Positions 26,168 through 36,322 are shown, numbered from the stretch's first letter. The stretch: 64,000 nucleotides of DNA from Sphingobium sp. DEHP117 (GCF_030867385.1 NZ_JAPFBJ010000002.1:287001-351000), one strand, 5' to 3'. Notes: generated from the letters alone by a model not told the origin. A program made the numbers and translations.

Positions 26168-27243
26168 CGCGGTTGCTCCAGCCAGCTTGTGATAGGCCTC
26201 CCAGCCTTGCGCGCTTGCACCAGCTGCGCGACCTGCCCCATGTGCACCAGCAGCGAGAGGATGGTCCACCACGCCACCGCGATCAGGCCGATATCGGGCC
26301 GGCCCGCGATCAGGCTGACGAACAGGATCGCCATATTGGGGTTGCGGCGCGCGGTGATGAGGCGGAACCAGCTGTCGAACCGGCGCCAGACATGCATGTC
26401 CATCCCGGCATATTTGAGGAAGACGCCTTCGCACAGCCTCTGCAGCACATAGCCCGCGACAATCGCCACCATCAGTGCCGCAAAGGTGGCGACTGGCAGG
26501 GCAAGGCCGACATGGGCCAGCCCCAGCCCCCACGCCGCCCACCAGAACGGCGGGTGGACGAGGTCGATCCCATGGTCGAACACATTGCCCCATTTGCTCG
26601 ACGTGATGGTACAGCGGGCAAGCTTGCCGTCGACCGTATCGAGCACCATGAACACGAAGCCCGCCGCCATCCCCTGCCAATATTCGCCGCGATAGAACAG
26701 GATCGTCGCCAGCACGCACAGGGTGGCGCCGATGCCGGTGACCATATTGGGCGTCATCCTCAACGCGGCGGCCAGGCGGGTGAGGTGGAAAGCGAGCTCG
26801 GGCCAGAGATATTTGGTGAGCAGGTCCGTCACGCCCTTATAGGCGCCGAAATAGCTCGCCCGCTCTATCTGCGCGCGCGTCTGCGGCGAGACACGAATGG
26901 CAAACGGCCGCTCGGTCTTGCGCAGCTTTTCGTTGTAAAAGCCGGGCGATGTGCGCAGGTCGATCCGCTCGGCAGGTTCGCCATCCTCCGGCAATTGCCC
27001 GATCACCAGCGCCTCGCCATCGTGGAAGGCAACGCCCGGCCGCCGCAGGGCAAGGCGCAGCAGCAGCGGATCGAACGCATAATCCTGATTGATGTGCAGC
27101 CTGTGCCCCGGCGCGATGGCAACCCCGGCGGGCACATCGCGCACCAGCATCCGCCGCGCCCTTTCGGCCGCAGTCATGCCCCAGATGCGCTCGGTCCCCT
27201 CGCCCGAGAAAGCCACCGGTCCGATGTCGAGATCATTGGTCAT
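26164..27243 (-). CDS. CDP-alcohol phosphatidyltransferase family protein with extra N-terminal domain
   Basis: 359 aa. The C-terminal half (from about residue 130) is a membrane CDP-alcohol phosphotransferase with the full motif in DTVDGKLARCTITSSKWGNVFDHGID (D-G-x2-A-R-x8-G-x3-D-x3-D), preceded by LRMTPNMVTG and followed by several helices. The first 130 residues are soluble and unfamiliar. In bifunctional inositol-phosphate enzymes a nucleotidyltransferase occupies this place; here a separate nucleotidyltransferase gene stands nearby. The product (a phospholipid or a soluble phosphodiester) cannot be told from sequence. Confidence 0.85.
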   Translation of the reverse strand: MTNDLDIGPVAFSGEGTERIWGMTAAERARRMLVRDVPAGVAIAPGHRLHINQDYAFDPLLLRLALRRPGVAFHDGEALVIGQLPEDGEPAERIDLRTSPGFYNEKLRKTERPFAIRVSPQTRAQIERASYFGAYKGVTDLLTKYLWPELAFHLTRLAAALRMTPNMVTGIGATLCVLATILFYRGEYWQGMAAGFVFMVLDTVDGKLARCTITSSKWGNVFDHGIDLVHPPFWWAAWGLGLAHVGLALPVATFAALMVAIVAGYVLQRLCEGVFLKYAGMDMHVWRRFDSWFRLITARRNPNMAILFVSLIAGRPDIGLIAVAWWTILSLLVHMGQVAQLVQARKAGRPITSWLEQPR

Positions 27244-27288
27244 GCTCTCGCGGCTAAAGCATCCCGCCGCGCTTGAGAAGAGCCTTCC

Positions 27289-28416
27289 TCAGCCAGCAGG
27301 CCGCAGATAGCGCAGGATCGCCTCTGCGCCGCGCCGCGCCGCGCCGGCGGGGTCGCCGCCGACAGACAATGCCAATGCCTGGGCTTGCAAGGCGCTGTAG
27401 CGGGGATGCTCGGAGCCCGCGCGCTCAATCGCGGCCATTGCCGCCGGCACCGTGTCCGCCACTTCGCCCAGCGTCCAGAACAGAAAATTGGGATCGCCTT
27501 GCCACTGCGCACCGTGCGCGTTTAGGAACACGCAGGGGCGCGGGGTGGCGAGAAACTCGTACACCTGGCTGCTGACGTCACCCAGATAGATGTCCGCCCC
27601 GCCGGTGTAGGTCATGTCCACCAGCCGGTTGGAGCCGGTATCGACGATGATCTTGCCGGGCACCGCCATCGCCTCAATCTTCGCCTTCGCCGCCTTGCTG
27701 ACGCGATGAAACAGGCGGATATGCGGCGCGACGACGAGGTTGAAGCGATCCTGCGCCGCGAACGCCGCGATGATATCCCTCCCCATCGTCTCCCATGAGG
27801 ACTGGTCGGGCCTGAAATGCGGCGCATAGAGCACGGTGGGGCGGTCATTATCGAACAGCGGCGGGCGATGCCGCGCCATCTTCTGCATGAAGTCGAGCTT
27901 CACATAGCCGTTGACCGCATAGCGGCCGGGCGTGATCGTCCCTGCCTCCAGCAGCCTCTTCTCGCTCTTTTCGCCAGCCACCAGCACGAAGTCGAAGAAG
28001 CGATCCCGCGGATCGAGCATGATCGCCTTGTCACCCGCGCCGTGCGGCGTGAAAATCAGGCGGGTGCGACCGGAAAGAAAATGACGGACGATCGTCGTCG
28101 TGCGCTCGGGCACCACGATCGCGTCAAACCCGCGCAGATAGCCGATATGCCGCAACAGTGTGAGCAGCCTTGGTGGGTCATCAGCCCCGTTGAGCCGCTT
28201 TTGCACCGCAGACAGTGCCGGAATTGCGAGCTTCTTCACCTTGGGTGCGAAACCGGGATAGGCGCTGCGCACCAGATCCAGCACCCAGCCGTGCGCGTCG
28301 CTCGCCACCGCAACCTCAAGCTCGACATCGGGGGCCAGCGCCTGCATCTCCGCCGCGATGGGCAGCGCGTGCAGCGCCTGATGCGCTTCACCGATGAAAA
28401 GAAACACTATTCGCAC
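27289..28416 (-). CDS. CDP-glycerol glycerophosphotransferase-like (TagF/GT-B type) protein
   Basis: 375 aa, GT-B-like. Segments IFTPHGAGDKAIM, YAPHFRPDQSSWETM and DIYLGDVSSQVYEFLATPRPCVFLN correspond to the His- and Asp-Ser-Ser-bearing loops of teichoic-acid glycerophosphotransferases. Such enzymes transfer a phospho-alcohol from a CDP carrier to a growing polymer. There is no signal peptide, so it would work on the cytoplasmic face. It lies 45 bp upstream of the CDP-alcohol gene on the same strand, probably in one operon. Confidence 0.75.
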   Translation of the reverse strand: MRIVFLFIGEAHQALHALPIAAEMQALAPDVELEVAVASDAHGWVLDLVRSAYPGFAPKVKKLAIPALSAVQKRLNGADDPPRLLTLLRHIGYLRGFDAIVVPERTTTIVRHFLSGRTRLIFTPHGAGDKAIMLDPRDRFFDFVLVAGEKSEKRLLEAGTITPGRYAVNGYVKLDFMQKMARHRPPLFDNDRPTVLYAPHFRPDQSSWETMGRDIIAAFAAQDRFNLVVAPHIRLFHRVSKAAKAKIEAMAVPGKIIVDTGSNRLVDMTYTGGADIYLGDVSSQVYEFLATPRPCVFLNAHGAQWQGDPNFLFWTLGEVADTVPAAMAAIERAGSEHPRYSALQAQALALSVGGDPAGAARRGAEAILRYLRPAG

Positions 28417-28593
28417 CCTGACAGCATTCCTTCCGGCTGGCTCTGCGCTTCCTCATGCCGGGTCGGCGCGCGCTTGCCAACAGGGATCATCCGATCCTGT
28501 CTTGACAGACATACACCAAATGGCGCTTTGACTGTGTAGGGGAGCATATTAAAACCAACGGGTCAGCAACGCCCCCTGGAGTGACTGTCTGTA

Positions 28594-30378
28594 ATGTGGA
28601 AAACCCTTGTCCGCACCGTGGCGCTGCTGGCGCCCAAGGACAGAAGGCGCGGCGCGCGCCTGCTCATAATGGTCGTGTTGATGGCCATGAGCGAGACGTT
28701 CGGCATCGCGATGCTGCTGCCCTTCTTCATGGTGCTGAGCCGCCCGCAGATGATCGAGATCCAGCCTGCCATCTCGGCCATCTATCACGGCCTCGGCTTT
28801 ACAAATCATCACAGCTTCCTTCTGGCGTTCGGCCTGGTCGCGTTCGTGATCGTGGTGCTGGCGGCGGTGATCCGCATCGTCACCACATTCATGATGAACC
28901 TTTTTGCCCAGAAGAGCGGGCACAGGATGGCCGAGCGCTTGCTGGAAACCTATCTGCGCCAGCCCTATGTTTTCTTCCTCCAGCGCCATAGCAGCGAGCT
29001 GACCAAGAAGATCACCACCGATTCACAGATGCTGGTAAGCTATGTCGTGCAGCCGGGCATGTATGTGATCGCCTATACGCTGGTGGTGATGACGATGACC
29101 GGCGTGATGCTGGCGCTTGATCCCTTTATCGCGCTCGCCGTGGGGGGGGTGATCGGCGGGATGTATGTGCTGATCTTCCGCGCGTCGAAAAAGATGCTCT
29201 CGCACATCGGGCAGGATCTTGAGATCGCGAACACCCAGCGGTTCTCCTCGATCGAAGTGGCGATCGGGGGGATCAAGGATATCAAGCTGATGGGGCGGGA
29301 GGATGTTTATCTCAACCAGTTCCGCCCAGCATCGCTGCGCGCCGCGCGCCACCAGGCGATCAGCCAGGCGCTGGCCGAGGCGCCGCGCTACCTCATCGAG
29401 GCGGTGGCGATCGGCGGGGCGCTGACGCTGGCGCTGCTGTTGCTCGCAACCGGGCGCGGCGGGGCGCTCGTGCTGCCGGGCCTCAGCGTCTATGCGCTGG
29501 CGGGCTACAAGCTCATCCCCTCGGCCCAGCGCGTGTTCAGCGGGCTCAGCAATTTGCAAGTGGGCGATTCGGTGCTGAATGCGATCCGCGACGATTTCGA
29601 ACAGACCGAACCTCCGCAGCCTAAGCCCGCCGTGGCCCCGGCCGCCATGCACCCCAAGCGCGAGATCGTGCTGGACAATATCGGCTTTTCCTATCCCAAC
29701 ATGCGCAAGACGGCGATCGAAGGCATTACCCTGCGCGTCGGCGTGGGCACCTCGGTGGGCCTTGTCGGCGGAACCGGCGCAGGCAAGACGACTCTGGTGG
29801 ACATCATCCTGGGGCTGTTGCGGCCCTCGCAAGGGCGCATTCTGGTCGACGGCGTGGCGATCGACGAGAGCAGCCTGCCGAGCTGGCAGCAGGCGCTGGG
29901 CTATGTTCCGCAGACGATCTTCCTCGCTGATACCACCGTGGCCGAAAACATCGCCTTGGGCGTTCCTGCCGCCGCCATCGACATGGCGAAGGTCGAGGAA
30001 TGTGCACGCATGGCGCAGATCCATGATTTCATCATCAGCGACATGCCCGAGGGCTATGAAACCCGCGTGGGCGAGCGCGGCGTGCGCCTGTCAGGCGGCC
30101 AGCGCCAGCGCATCGGCATCGCCCGCGCGCTCTATCGCGATCCTTCCGTGCTGGTGCTCGATGAAGCGACGAGCGCGCTTGACACGCTGACCGAAAAGGC
30201 CGTGATGGAATCGGTGCAGGCCCTGAGCCATCAGAAGACGATCATCATGATCGCCCACCGGCTGACGACGGTGCGCCCGTGCGACCAGATTTTCATGCTG
30301 GACAGGGGCGGCCTCGCCGAACAGGGTACTTATGATGAGCTGCTGGCAACCAGCCGCAAGTTCAAAGCCATGGTATAG
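28594..30378 (+). CDS. ABC exporter, fused membrane and ATPase domains (MsbA/PglK type)
   Basis: 594 aa. About six membrane helices fill residues 1-330. The ATPase domain has Walker A VGGTGAGKTT, signature RLSGGQRQRIGIARAL, Walker B VLVLDEATSALD and the H-loop IAHRLTTV. This half-transporter type exports lipids, lipid-linked glycans or peptides. Divergent from the TagF-like gene, it is a natural candidate to flip that cluster's product. Upstream, TTTGAC (28527-28532) with 17 nt to TAAAAC (28550-28555) is a possible weak promoter. Confidence 0.9.
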   Translation: MWKTLVRTVALLAPKDRRRGARLLIMVVLMAMSETFGIAMLLPFFMVLSRPQMIEIQPAISAIYHGLGFTNHHSFLLAFGLVAFVIVVLAAVIRIVTTFMMNLFAQKSGHRMAERLLETYLRQPYVFFLQRHSSELTKKITTDSQMLVSYVVQPGMYVIAYTLVVMTMTGVMLALDPFIALAVGGVIGGMYVLIFRASKKMLSHIGQDLEIANTQRFSSIEVAIGGIKDIKLMGREDVYLNQFRPASLRAARHQAISQALAEAPRYLIEAVAIGGALTLALLLLATGRGGALVLPGLSVYALAGYKLIPSAQRVFSGLSNLQVGDSVLNAIRDDFEQTEPPQPKPAVAPAAMHPKREIVLDNIGFSYPNMRKTAIEGITLRVGVGTSVGLVGGTGAGKTTLVDIILGLLRPSQGRILVDGVAIDESSLPSWQQALGYVPQTIFLADTTVAENIALGVPAAAIDMAKVEECARMAQIHDFIISDMPEGYETRVGERGVRLSGGQRQRIGIARALYRDPSVLVLDEATSALDTLTEKAVMESVQALSHQKTIIMIAHRLTTVRPCDQIFMLDRGGLAEQGTYDELLATSRKFKAMV

Positions 30379-30508
30379 AATTTGCCCCATGCCGGGCTGC
30401 AAATACCACCTTTTTGCGCTTCCGGTGCTCACGACCCCATAAGGTCGCTGCGCGCCGGTTCTCAAAACGTGGCATCTTCGCTCCGGCCTGAGCCAAATCA
30501 TGCCTGCG

Positions 30509-31048
30509 TTATCCGCGCTTTCGAAGGATGATATAGAGCGCGCCCTTGCCGCCGTGGCGCGGGTGGGCGGTGCGCACGCTGGCGATGGCATCGGCATGAC
30601 CGGAGAGCGCAAGCCAATCCCCGATTTCCGCGCGAATCGCGCCGCGCGTCTTGTGCCCCAGCGGGCCGACATGCGCCGGGCGGGGGTTGCCCGTCACCAC
30701 CAGCATCACCCTGTGGCCGCGCGCGATGGAATGGCCGAGTGCATGATTAAGGCGCTGATGCGCGGCATCGAGCGTGTGGCCATGCAGGTCTATCGTGACA
30801 TCGGGCGCGAGCGTGCCGTTGGTGATGCGGCGTTCCCAGCTCGTATCCAGCACCGGCGTAGGTGCGCGGCGCGGCGGCTGCCGTTCTGCTGACGGCGGAA
30901 GCGCAGCAGGTCGAGCTGGCTTGCTGTCGATAGGGGTAAAAACCTCGGGTGGAGCCAAATCAACCGCCCGGCCGGGCAGCGGCGTCACGCTGCGCGCCAG
31001 CCGCGCCCAGATCTCCCGTTCCTCAGGGCTGAGGCGCCGTGGCGGCAT
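30509..31048 (-). CDS. Smr-domain protein
   Basis: 179 aa from the ATG at 31048, whose first base is shared with the mltA stop codon. The Smr domain covers about residues 80-179: DVTIDLHGHTLDAAHQRL and a VMLVVTGNP strand, then HGGKGALYIILRKR. The Smr domain of MutS2-type proteins nicks DNA or RNA. The N-terminal half is charged and low in pattern. Position after mltA is common in alphaproteobacteria. Confidence 0.88.
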   Translation of the reverse strand: MPPRRLSPEEREIWARLARSVTPLPGRAVDLAPPEVFTPIDSKPARPAALPPSAERQPPRRAPTPVLDTSWERRITNGTLAPDVTIDLHGHTLDAAHQRLNHALGHSIARGHRVMLVVTGNPRPAHVGPLGHKTRGAIRAEIGDWLALSGHADAIASVRTAHPRHGGKGALYIILRKRG

Positions 31049-32325
31049 TATCGCGCCGAAGCGTTGATCCGCGCCACAGTGCCGATGGGCAACAGTACCC
31101 ATGACGTGCCGCGCGCAGACATGCCGCCGGCGATCGTGCGTGCGCGCTCACCCGCGCCCCAGAACGTGTCGAAGCGGTTCGCGCCCTTGATCGCGCCGCC
31201 GGTATCCTGCGCGATCCAGACGCCGTTCGGTTCCGCCCGATCCAGCGCGAGCAGCACCGGCGCGCCGAGCGGCACATAGCGCGGGTCCGCCGCGACCGTG
31301 GCCTCGGCCGTCACCGGCAGGCCCAGCGCGCCCAGCGGCCCGGCGCTCGTGATCTCCTTGAAGAACACGAAGCTCTTGTTCTCGTTCATGATCCTGCGCC
31401 CCTCCTCGGGGTTGGCGCGCAGATAGGCCATGATGTCCTGCATCGAACCGGCCTGGATCAGGCCGCGGTCCTTCATCAGCTTGCCGATGCCGGTATAGTC
31501 GCGGCCGTTCTGCCCATCATAGCCGATGCGCATGACGCCGCCATCGGGCAGGCGCAAGCGCCCGCTGCCCTGCACCTGAAGGAAGAAGAACTCGACGGGA
31601 TCGGCCGCCCAGGCCAGCTCAAGCCCTCGGGTGGATAGCGCATTGCCATCCACAATGTCCGCCCGCGCGAAATAGGGAATGAACTTCTGCCCTTCCACCC
31701 GGCCACGAATCGACTTGCCCTTGAGGCTATCGCTGAACTGGCCGAGGTCGACGTCGATCAGATCGGGCGGGCGGCGATAGATCGGCACCTGATACGCAGC
31801 GCCGGGGACTCTCGATCCCGCAATCTCTGGCTCGTAATAGCCGGTGGCGAAAGCCGCGCCGTTGCCGACCTGGGCCGCCTCGAAATACCGTACGAAGAAA
31901 TCGGCAGCAGTCTCGGCGGGCCAGCTCGCGGCGGCGGCGCAAGCTGGCGCCCAGTCCTGCCCCTGCGTCAGGCCGGACTGATCCGTACGGCGCATCAGCG
32001 AGGGACAGGAGATACGGAAGGCGGCGAGCGCGGCGACTGTGCGCTCGTTCTGGCGCACCAGCTCGCCCAGCGCCGGACCCGCAACCAGGCCGGCGGTGAG
32101 CGCGGTGTCGGTGGAGGCGGTCGGCGCGACGGGGGTGGATGGCGTCGCGGGGCGCGGGGGTACCGGCACCGGCTTCGGCGCGGGCGTGCGTGGAGCTTTT
32201 GGGGCGGGAGCGGGCGCAGGGCCACGCGACGGCGGGATGATACCGCCTGCGCAGGCAGAAAGGAGCAACGCGCCCCCTACGACGGCCACAGCGCGGCCGA
32301 CCATGCTGCGCCGAGCCTTCGCCAC
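31048..32325 (-). CDS. mltA: Membrane-bound lytic murein transglycosylase A (MltA)
   Basis: 425 aa, GTG start at 32325. A lipoprotein signal ends in LLLSACAGG (lipobox LSAC), then a long Pro/Ala linker. The MltA domain follows with TGYYEPEIAGSR, VFFKEITSAGPLGALG, and the 3D barrel QDTGGAIKGANRFDTFWG containing the catalytic aspartate. It cleaves peptidoglycan strands from the outer membrane side, yielding 1,6-anhydro ends. It is second in the Tim44-like/mltA/smr operon, 2 nt after the preceding stop. Confidence 0.93.
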   Translation of the reverse strand: MAKARRSMVGRAVAVVGGALLLSACAGGIIPPSRGPAPAPAPKAPRTPAPKPVPVPPRPATPSTPVAPTASTDTALTAGLVAGPALGELVRQNERTVAALAAFRISCPSLMRRTDQSGLTQGQDWAPACAAAASWPAETAADFFVRYFEAAQVGNGAAFATGYYEPEIAGSRVPGAAYQVPIYRRPPDLIDVDLGQFSDSLKGKSIRGRVEGQKFIPYFARADIVDGNALSTRGLELAWAADPVEFFFLQVQGSGRLRLPDGGVMRIGYDGQNGRDYTGIGKLMKDRGLIQAGSMQDIMAYLRANPEEGRRIMNENKSFVFFKEITSAGPLGALGLPVTAEATVAADPRYVPLGAPVLLALDRAEPNGVWIAQDTGGAIKGANRFDTFWGAGERARTIAGGMSARGTSWVLLPIGTVARINASAR

Positions 32326-32327
32326 GC

Positions 32328-32984
32328 TTACGCGGCCTCGTCGGTTTCGCTCAATTTCCAGTTGGGGTCGGCGTGGCCGATCTCGCGCGAGAAGGTCCAG
32401 AGATCATGCGTGGCGACGGCATCGCTCATCGAACCGGCGATGACCGCGCCCTCCTGGTTGCGGGTTACAGCCGCAATGTCCGCATCGAAACGCATAGTGA
32501 CATGAGCGGTGCGCCCATGCACGGCGGCGTCAACGATCTGCGCCTTCTCGATTCGCACCAGGCGATTGTCCATCACCTCGCCCGCCTCCTCACGCGCCGC
32601 GATCGCATCCTCGAAGGACTGCGCGACATCCGAGTCGCACAGCCAGCGCAGCTCGTCGCGCTTGCCTTTCCAGAACGCCTCCAAAATCATGCCATAAGCG
32701 GAGCGCGCGCCTTCAACGAACTGCGGCACATCAAAATGACGATCCGCCGCAATGATCGCGCGGACGCCATTCTCTGCCTCAGGCGCGATCAGGCTGTTGG
32801 CAAGACGGGTGGTGTCTGCGGCGGCGCTCGCCTGCATCTCGGGCTGAAGCGGCTTGTGCGCGACACGATCATCCGGCTGAAGCGGCGCGGGCTGTTGCTC
32901 ATGCCCTGTCCGGCGGCCGAGCACCGAATAGAGCCGCAGCGCGAGGAAAGCGGCGGCGAGAGCCAGTATGACGATCATGTACAC
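32328..32984 (-). CDS. Tim44-domain protein (TimA-like)
   Basis: 218 aa with an N-terminal membrane helix (MYMIVILALAAAFLALRLYSV) and a C-terminal Tim44-like domain (about 85-215: FVEGARSAYGMILEAFWKGKRDELRWLCDSDV). Bacterial homologues are the supposed ancestors of mitochondrial Tim44 and lie near secB and mltA, as here. A role in protein delivery at the inner membrane is inferred from family and neighbour secB. Confidence 0.85.
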   Translation of the reverse strand: MYMIVILALAAAFLALRLYSVLGRRTGHEQQPAPLQPDDRVAHKPLQPEMQASAAADTTRLANSLIAPEAENGVRAIIAADRHFDVPQFVEGARSAYGMILEAFWKGKRDELRWLCDSDVAQSFEDAIAAREEAGEVMDNRLVRIEKAQIVDAAVHGRTAHVTMRFDADIAAVTRNQEGAVIAGSMSDAVATHDLWTFSREIGHADPNWKLSETDEAA

Positions 32985-33189
32985 GGTTTTGGCCTGTCCC
33001 GGTTGATAGGGGGATGAACAGGCAACATAGGCAAACTGATCCCGATTTTCAAACCCGCACGGCGAAAAAGCGCGAGAAAGCCGCTATCGTCTGCATTGCC
33101 CTCTCTCGCCGCTACTGCTAAGCGCGCGGGCACACGGGTGGCGGCATGCCGGTGCCCACCAGCATTTCATTGAGGGAAAGACGATCATC

Positions 33190-33699
33190 ATGGCCGAAGA
33201 CGCCGCCTCCGCCGAACCGCTCGCCAATGGCGCAGACACCGCGCCTGCCATCGGCCTGCTCACACAATATGTGAAGGATCTGTCGTTCGAAAATCCCAAC
33301 TCTCCCGCCGTCTACCAGTGGCAGGAGCAGCCTGACATCGATGTGCAATTCAACATCGGATCGGATAAGCCGGGCGAAGATGTCTACGAAGTGTCGCTCA
33401 AGATCGAGGTGAAAGCAAAGGCCGCCCAAGGCACCGCGTTTGCGACCGAGCTGACCTATGCCGGCCTGTTCGGGATCCGCAATGTGCCGGAGGATCAGAT
33501 CCACCCGTTCCTCTTTGCCGAGGCCCCTCGCCTGCTGTTTCCGTTCGCCCGCCGCGTGCTGGCCGATGCGATTCGCGACGGCGGATTCCAGCCGCTGATC
33601 CTCGATCCGATCGACTTCAACGGCCTCTACCTGCAACAGCTTCAGGCGCAGCAGGCCTCTCAGGGGCAGGACGGCGAGCCGGTTGTCGGTAACGCCTGA
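33190..33699 (+). CDS. secB: Protein-export chaperone SecB
   Basis: 169 aa, family size. It shows YVKDLSFENPNSPAVYQW, then a beta-rich core (EVSLKIEVKAKAAQG), the TYAGLFGI region, and LFPFARRVLADAIRDGGFQPLILDPIDF. SecB holds preproteins unfolded and hands them to SecA. It is divergent from the Tim44-like gene, with 205 bp between them. murJ follows after 23 nt. Confidence 0.96.
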   Translation: MAEDAASAEPLANGADTAPAIGLLTQYVKDLSFENPNSPAVYQWQEQPDIDVQFNIGSDKPGEDVYEVSLKIEVKAKAAQGTAFATELTYAGLFGIRNVPEDQIHPFLFAEAPRLLFPFARRVLADAIRDGGFQPLILDPIDFNGLYLQQLQAQQASQGQDGEPVVGNA

Positions 33700-33722
33700 C
33701 GCCAACAGAGCGCGCTGACGCC

Positions 33723-35300
33723 ATGGGCCTGCTCCGCGCTTCGGGCACCATCGGCGCGCTCACGCTGGTCAGCCGGGTGCTCGGCATGGTGCGCGACATG
33801 CTGGTCGCGCGGTTCCTGGGCGCGGGGCTGGCATCGGACGCGTTCCTGATCGCCTGGCGCCTGCCCAATCTGTTTCGTGCGCTTTTTGCGGAAGGCGCAT
33901 TCTCCGCCGCGTTCGTGCCGATGTTCAACCGGACGATGGCCGAGGCGGACGCCGAGAAGCCCGGCTCGGGCAAGGCGGCTGCGGTGCTGTTTGCCGGACA
34001 GGTGCTCTCGGTACTGTTCCCGTTCCTCGTAATTTTCACCGTCATCATGATGGTGTTTGCCGCGCAGATCGTCTGGGCGATGACCGGCGGTTTTCCCGAT
34101 GGCGGGCCGGAGAAGTTCGCGCTGGCGGTGGACCTGACCCGCATCACCTTCCCCTATCTCGCGCTCATCTCCATCGTCTCGCTGCTGGGCGGCATATTGA
34201 ACTCGCTCGATCGCTTCTGGGTCAATGCCGCCGCGCCGATATTGCTGAATGTGTGCATGATCGCGGCTGTGCTGTTCTTTCGCGGCGAAACGCCTGTGGA
34301 GACGAGCTATACGCAGGCGATCGCCGTTACGGTATCGGGCGCGATGCAGCTCTTGTGGCTGATGTGGGCATGCGCGCGTGAAGGCGTGGTGCTGTGGCCG
34401 CGCATGCCGCGCATCACCCCGCGCGTGAAGCAGATGCTGCTACTCATTCTGCCCGCCGCGCTGGGGCAGGGGGCTATCCAGTTCAACCTGCTGATATCGA
34501 CCTCGCTGGCCGCGCGGTTTCTTCCGCAAGGCGCGGTGAGCTATCTCTATTATGCGGACCGGCTGAACCAGCTGCCGCTCGGCCTGATCGGCATCGGCGT
34601 GGGCACCGCGATCCTGCCCGCGCTGTCCCGCCAGATCGGCTCCGGCAACGAGGGCGCGGCCAGGGAAACGCAAAACCGCGCGATCGAGCTGGCGCTGTTC
34701 CTCGCTCTGCCCGCTGCTGTGGCTTTGTGCGTCGCGGCGACGCCGCTGATCCGGGGTCTGCTCCAGCATGGGGTCTTTACCGCGCAGGATACGGTGGGCG
34801 CGGCCTCTGCACTCGCGGTGTTTGCGCTGGGCGTGCCCGCCTATGTGCTGATCAAGGTGCTGACGCCCGGTTTTTATGCCCGGCAGGACACGAAGACGCC
34901 GGTGCGCGTCGCGCTGTTTTCCATGCTGTTCAACCTCGTCGGCAACCTGATCCTGATCTGGCCGCTGGGCCATGTTGGCGTGGCGGCCGCTACTGCTTTC
35001 TCGGCCTGGGTCAACGTCCTGATCCTGTATTACCTGCTGCATCGGGACGACCATCTGCAGGCGGATGCGCGGCTGCTCAGCCGGGGCATGCGCATCATCG
35101 GCGCCAGCGCGGTGATGGGCGCAGCCCTGTGGTTCGGCGCGCCACTGGCAGACCAGCATATGACCGGCGGCTTTTTCGGCCGCCTCCTCGCGCTCTCCCT
35201 GTTGTGCGGCGGGGGCGCGATGGTCTATGCGGGCGCGATCTTCGGGCTGGGCGCCTATCGCCTGTCCGAAGTGAGGGCGCTGACCACGCGCCGCAGATAG
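33723..35300 (+). CDS. murJ: Lipid II flippase MurJ
   Basis: 525 aa, about 14 membrane helices, MOP superfamily. N-terminal [22 protein letters not shown] and [23 protein letters not shown] are classic MviN/MurJ. It moves lipid II across the inner membrane for peptidoglycan synthesis and is essential. trpS starts 17 nt after its stop, so the two are likely co-transcribed. Confidence 0.95.
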   Translation: MGLLRASGTIGALTLVSRVLGMVRDMLVARFLGAGLASDAFLIAWRLPNLFRALFAEGAFSAAFVPMFNRTMAEADAEKPGSGKAAAVLFAGQVLSVLFPFLVIFTVIMMVFAAQIVWAMTGGFPDGGPEKFALAVDLTRITFPYLALISIVSLLGGILNSLDRFWVNAAAPILLNVCMIAAVLFFRGETPVETSYTQAIAVTVSGAMQLLWLMWACAREGVVLWPRMPRITPRVKQMLLLILPAALGQGAIQFNLLISTSLAARFLPQGAVSYLYYADRLNQLPLGLIGIGVGTAILPALSRQIGSGNEGAARETQNRAIELALFLALPAAVALCVAATPLIRGLLQHGVFTAQDTVGAASALAVFALGVPAYVLIKVLTPGFYARQDTKTPVRVALFSMLFNLVGNLILIWPLGHVGVAAATAFSAWVNVLILYYLLHRDDHLQADARLLSRGMRIIGASAVMGAALWFGAPLADQHMTGGFFGRLLALSLLCGGGAMVYAGAIFGLGAYRLSEVRALTTRRR

Positions 35301-35317
35301 AACGAAAGACCAGAGAC

Positions 35318-36322
35318 ATGCGCGTCCTTTCCGGCATCCAGCCCACCGGCAACCTGCACCTTGGCAACTATCTTGGCGCGATCCGCAACTGGGTGAAGAT
35401 GCAGGACGAGATGGACTCAACATCTCAGTGCTTCTTCTTCCTGGCCGACATGCACTCGATCACGGTGCACGAGGGGCGCGAGCAGCGCCTCGCCAATGTG
35501 CGCGAGATGGCGGCGGCGCTGGTCGCCTGCGGGATCGACCCGGATCGCTCCGTGCTGTTCAATCAGGCGCGCGTACCCGCCCATGCCGAGCTGTGCTGGT
35601 TGTTAAACGGCACCGCGCGGATCGGCTGGCTCAACCGCATGACGCAGTTCAAGGACAAGGCTGGCAAGAACCGCGAAAGCGCGTCTGTGGGTCTGTTCGC
35701 CTATCCTGTGCTCCAGGCGGCGGACGTGCTGCTCTATCAGGCGACGCATGTTCCGGTGGGCGAGGATCAGAAGCAGCATCTGGAGCTGACGCGCGACATC
35801 GCGATCAAGTTCAACACCGATTTCGAGCGCGAGGTCTTCACCCTGCCCGACCCGATCATCCCCAAGGAGACGGCGCGGATCATGAGCCTGCGCGATGGCT
35901 CGGCCAAGATGTCGAAGTCCGACCCGTCGGACCAGAGCCGCATCAACCTGACCGACGACAACGATGCGATCGCCCAGAAGGTGCGCAAGGCCAAGACCGA
36001 TCCGGAACCGCTGCCATCGGAGGCGAAGGGGCTGGAGGGGCGGCCGGAAGCGCTGAACCTGATCGGCATCTACGCGGCAATGGCGGGCACAAACGCCGAC
36101 GCTGTGTGCGCGCAATTCGCGGGGCAGGGCTTTGGCGCGTTCAAGCCCGCGCTCGCAGATCTGCTGGTGGGTGCGCTCGCCCCGATTCGCGACCGCTATG
36201 TGGCGCTGAAGGATGATCATTCCGCACTCGACGCCATTCTCGAAAAGGGCGCAGCGAAGGCCTCTGCCGCTGCTGAACCCACCTTGCGGGCGGCTTACGA
36301 CGCCATGGGCCTCATGCGCTGA
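35318..36322 (+). CDS. trpS: Tryptophanyl-tRNA synthetase
   Basis: 334 aa from the ATG at 35318 ([20 protein letters not shown]). The class I signatures are TGNLHLGNY (HIGH equivalent) and [10 protein letters not shown] (KMSKS). Length agrees with bacterial TrpS. The same frame is open well upstream across murJ, but that part is a shadow. GAAAGACCAGAG precedes the start. Confidence 0.97.
   Translation: MRVLSGIQPTGNLHLGNYLGAIRNWVKMQDEMDSTSQCFFFLADMHSITVHEGREQRLANVREMAAALVACGIDPDRSVLFNQARVPAHAELCWLLNGTARIGWLNRMTQFKDKAGKNRESASVGLFAYPVLQAADVLLYQATHVPVGEDQKQHLELTRDIAIKFNTDFEREVFTLPDPIIPKETARIMSLRDGSAKMSKSDPSDQSRINLTDDNDAIAQKVRKAKTDPEPLPSEAKGLEGRPEALNLIGIYAAMAGTNADAVCAQFAGQGFGAFKPALADLLVGALAPIRDRYVALKDDHSALDAILEKGAAKASAAAEPTLRAAYDAMGLMR

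Noticed and set aside
28502..28530. TTGACA before the ABC exporter as a sigma-70 promoter
   Set aside because: No acceptable -10 hexamer lies 16-18 nt downstream; a weaker pair slightly further on is only mentioned in the gene entry.
34394..35317. Long upstream extension of the trpS frame through murJ
   Set aside because: The conserved TrpS N-terminus starts at 35318; the upstream part overlaps all of the murJ 3' half and has no family match.
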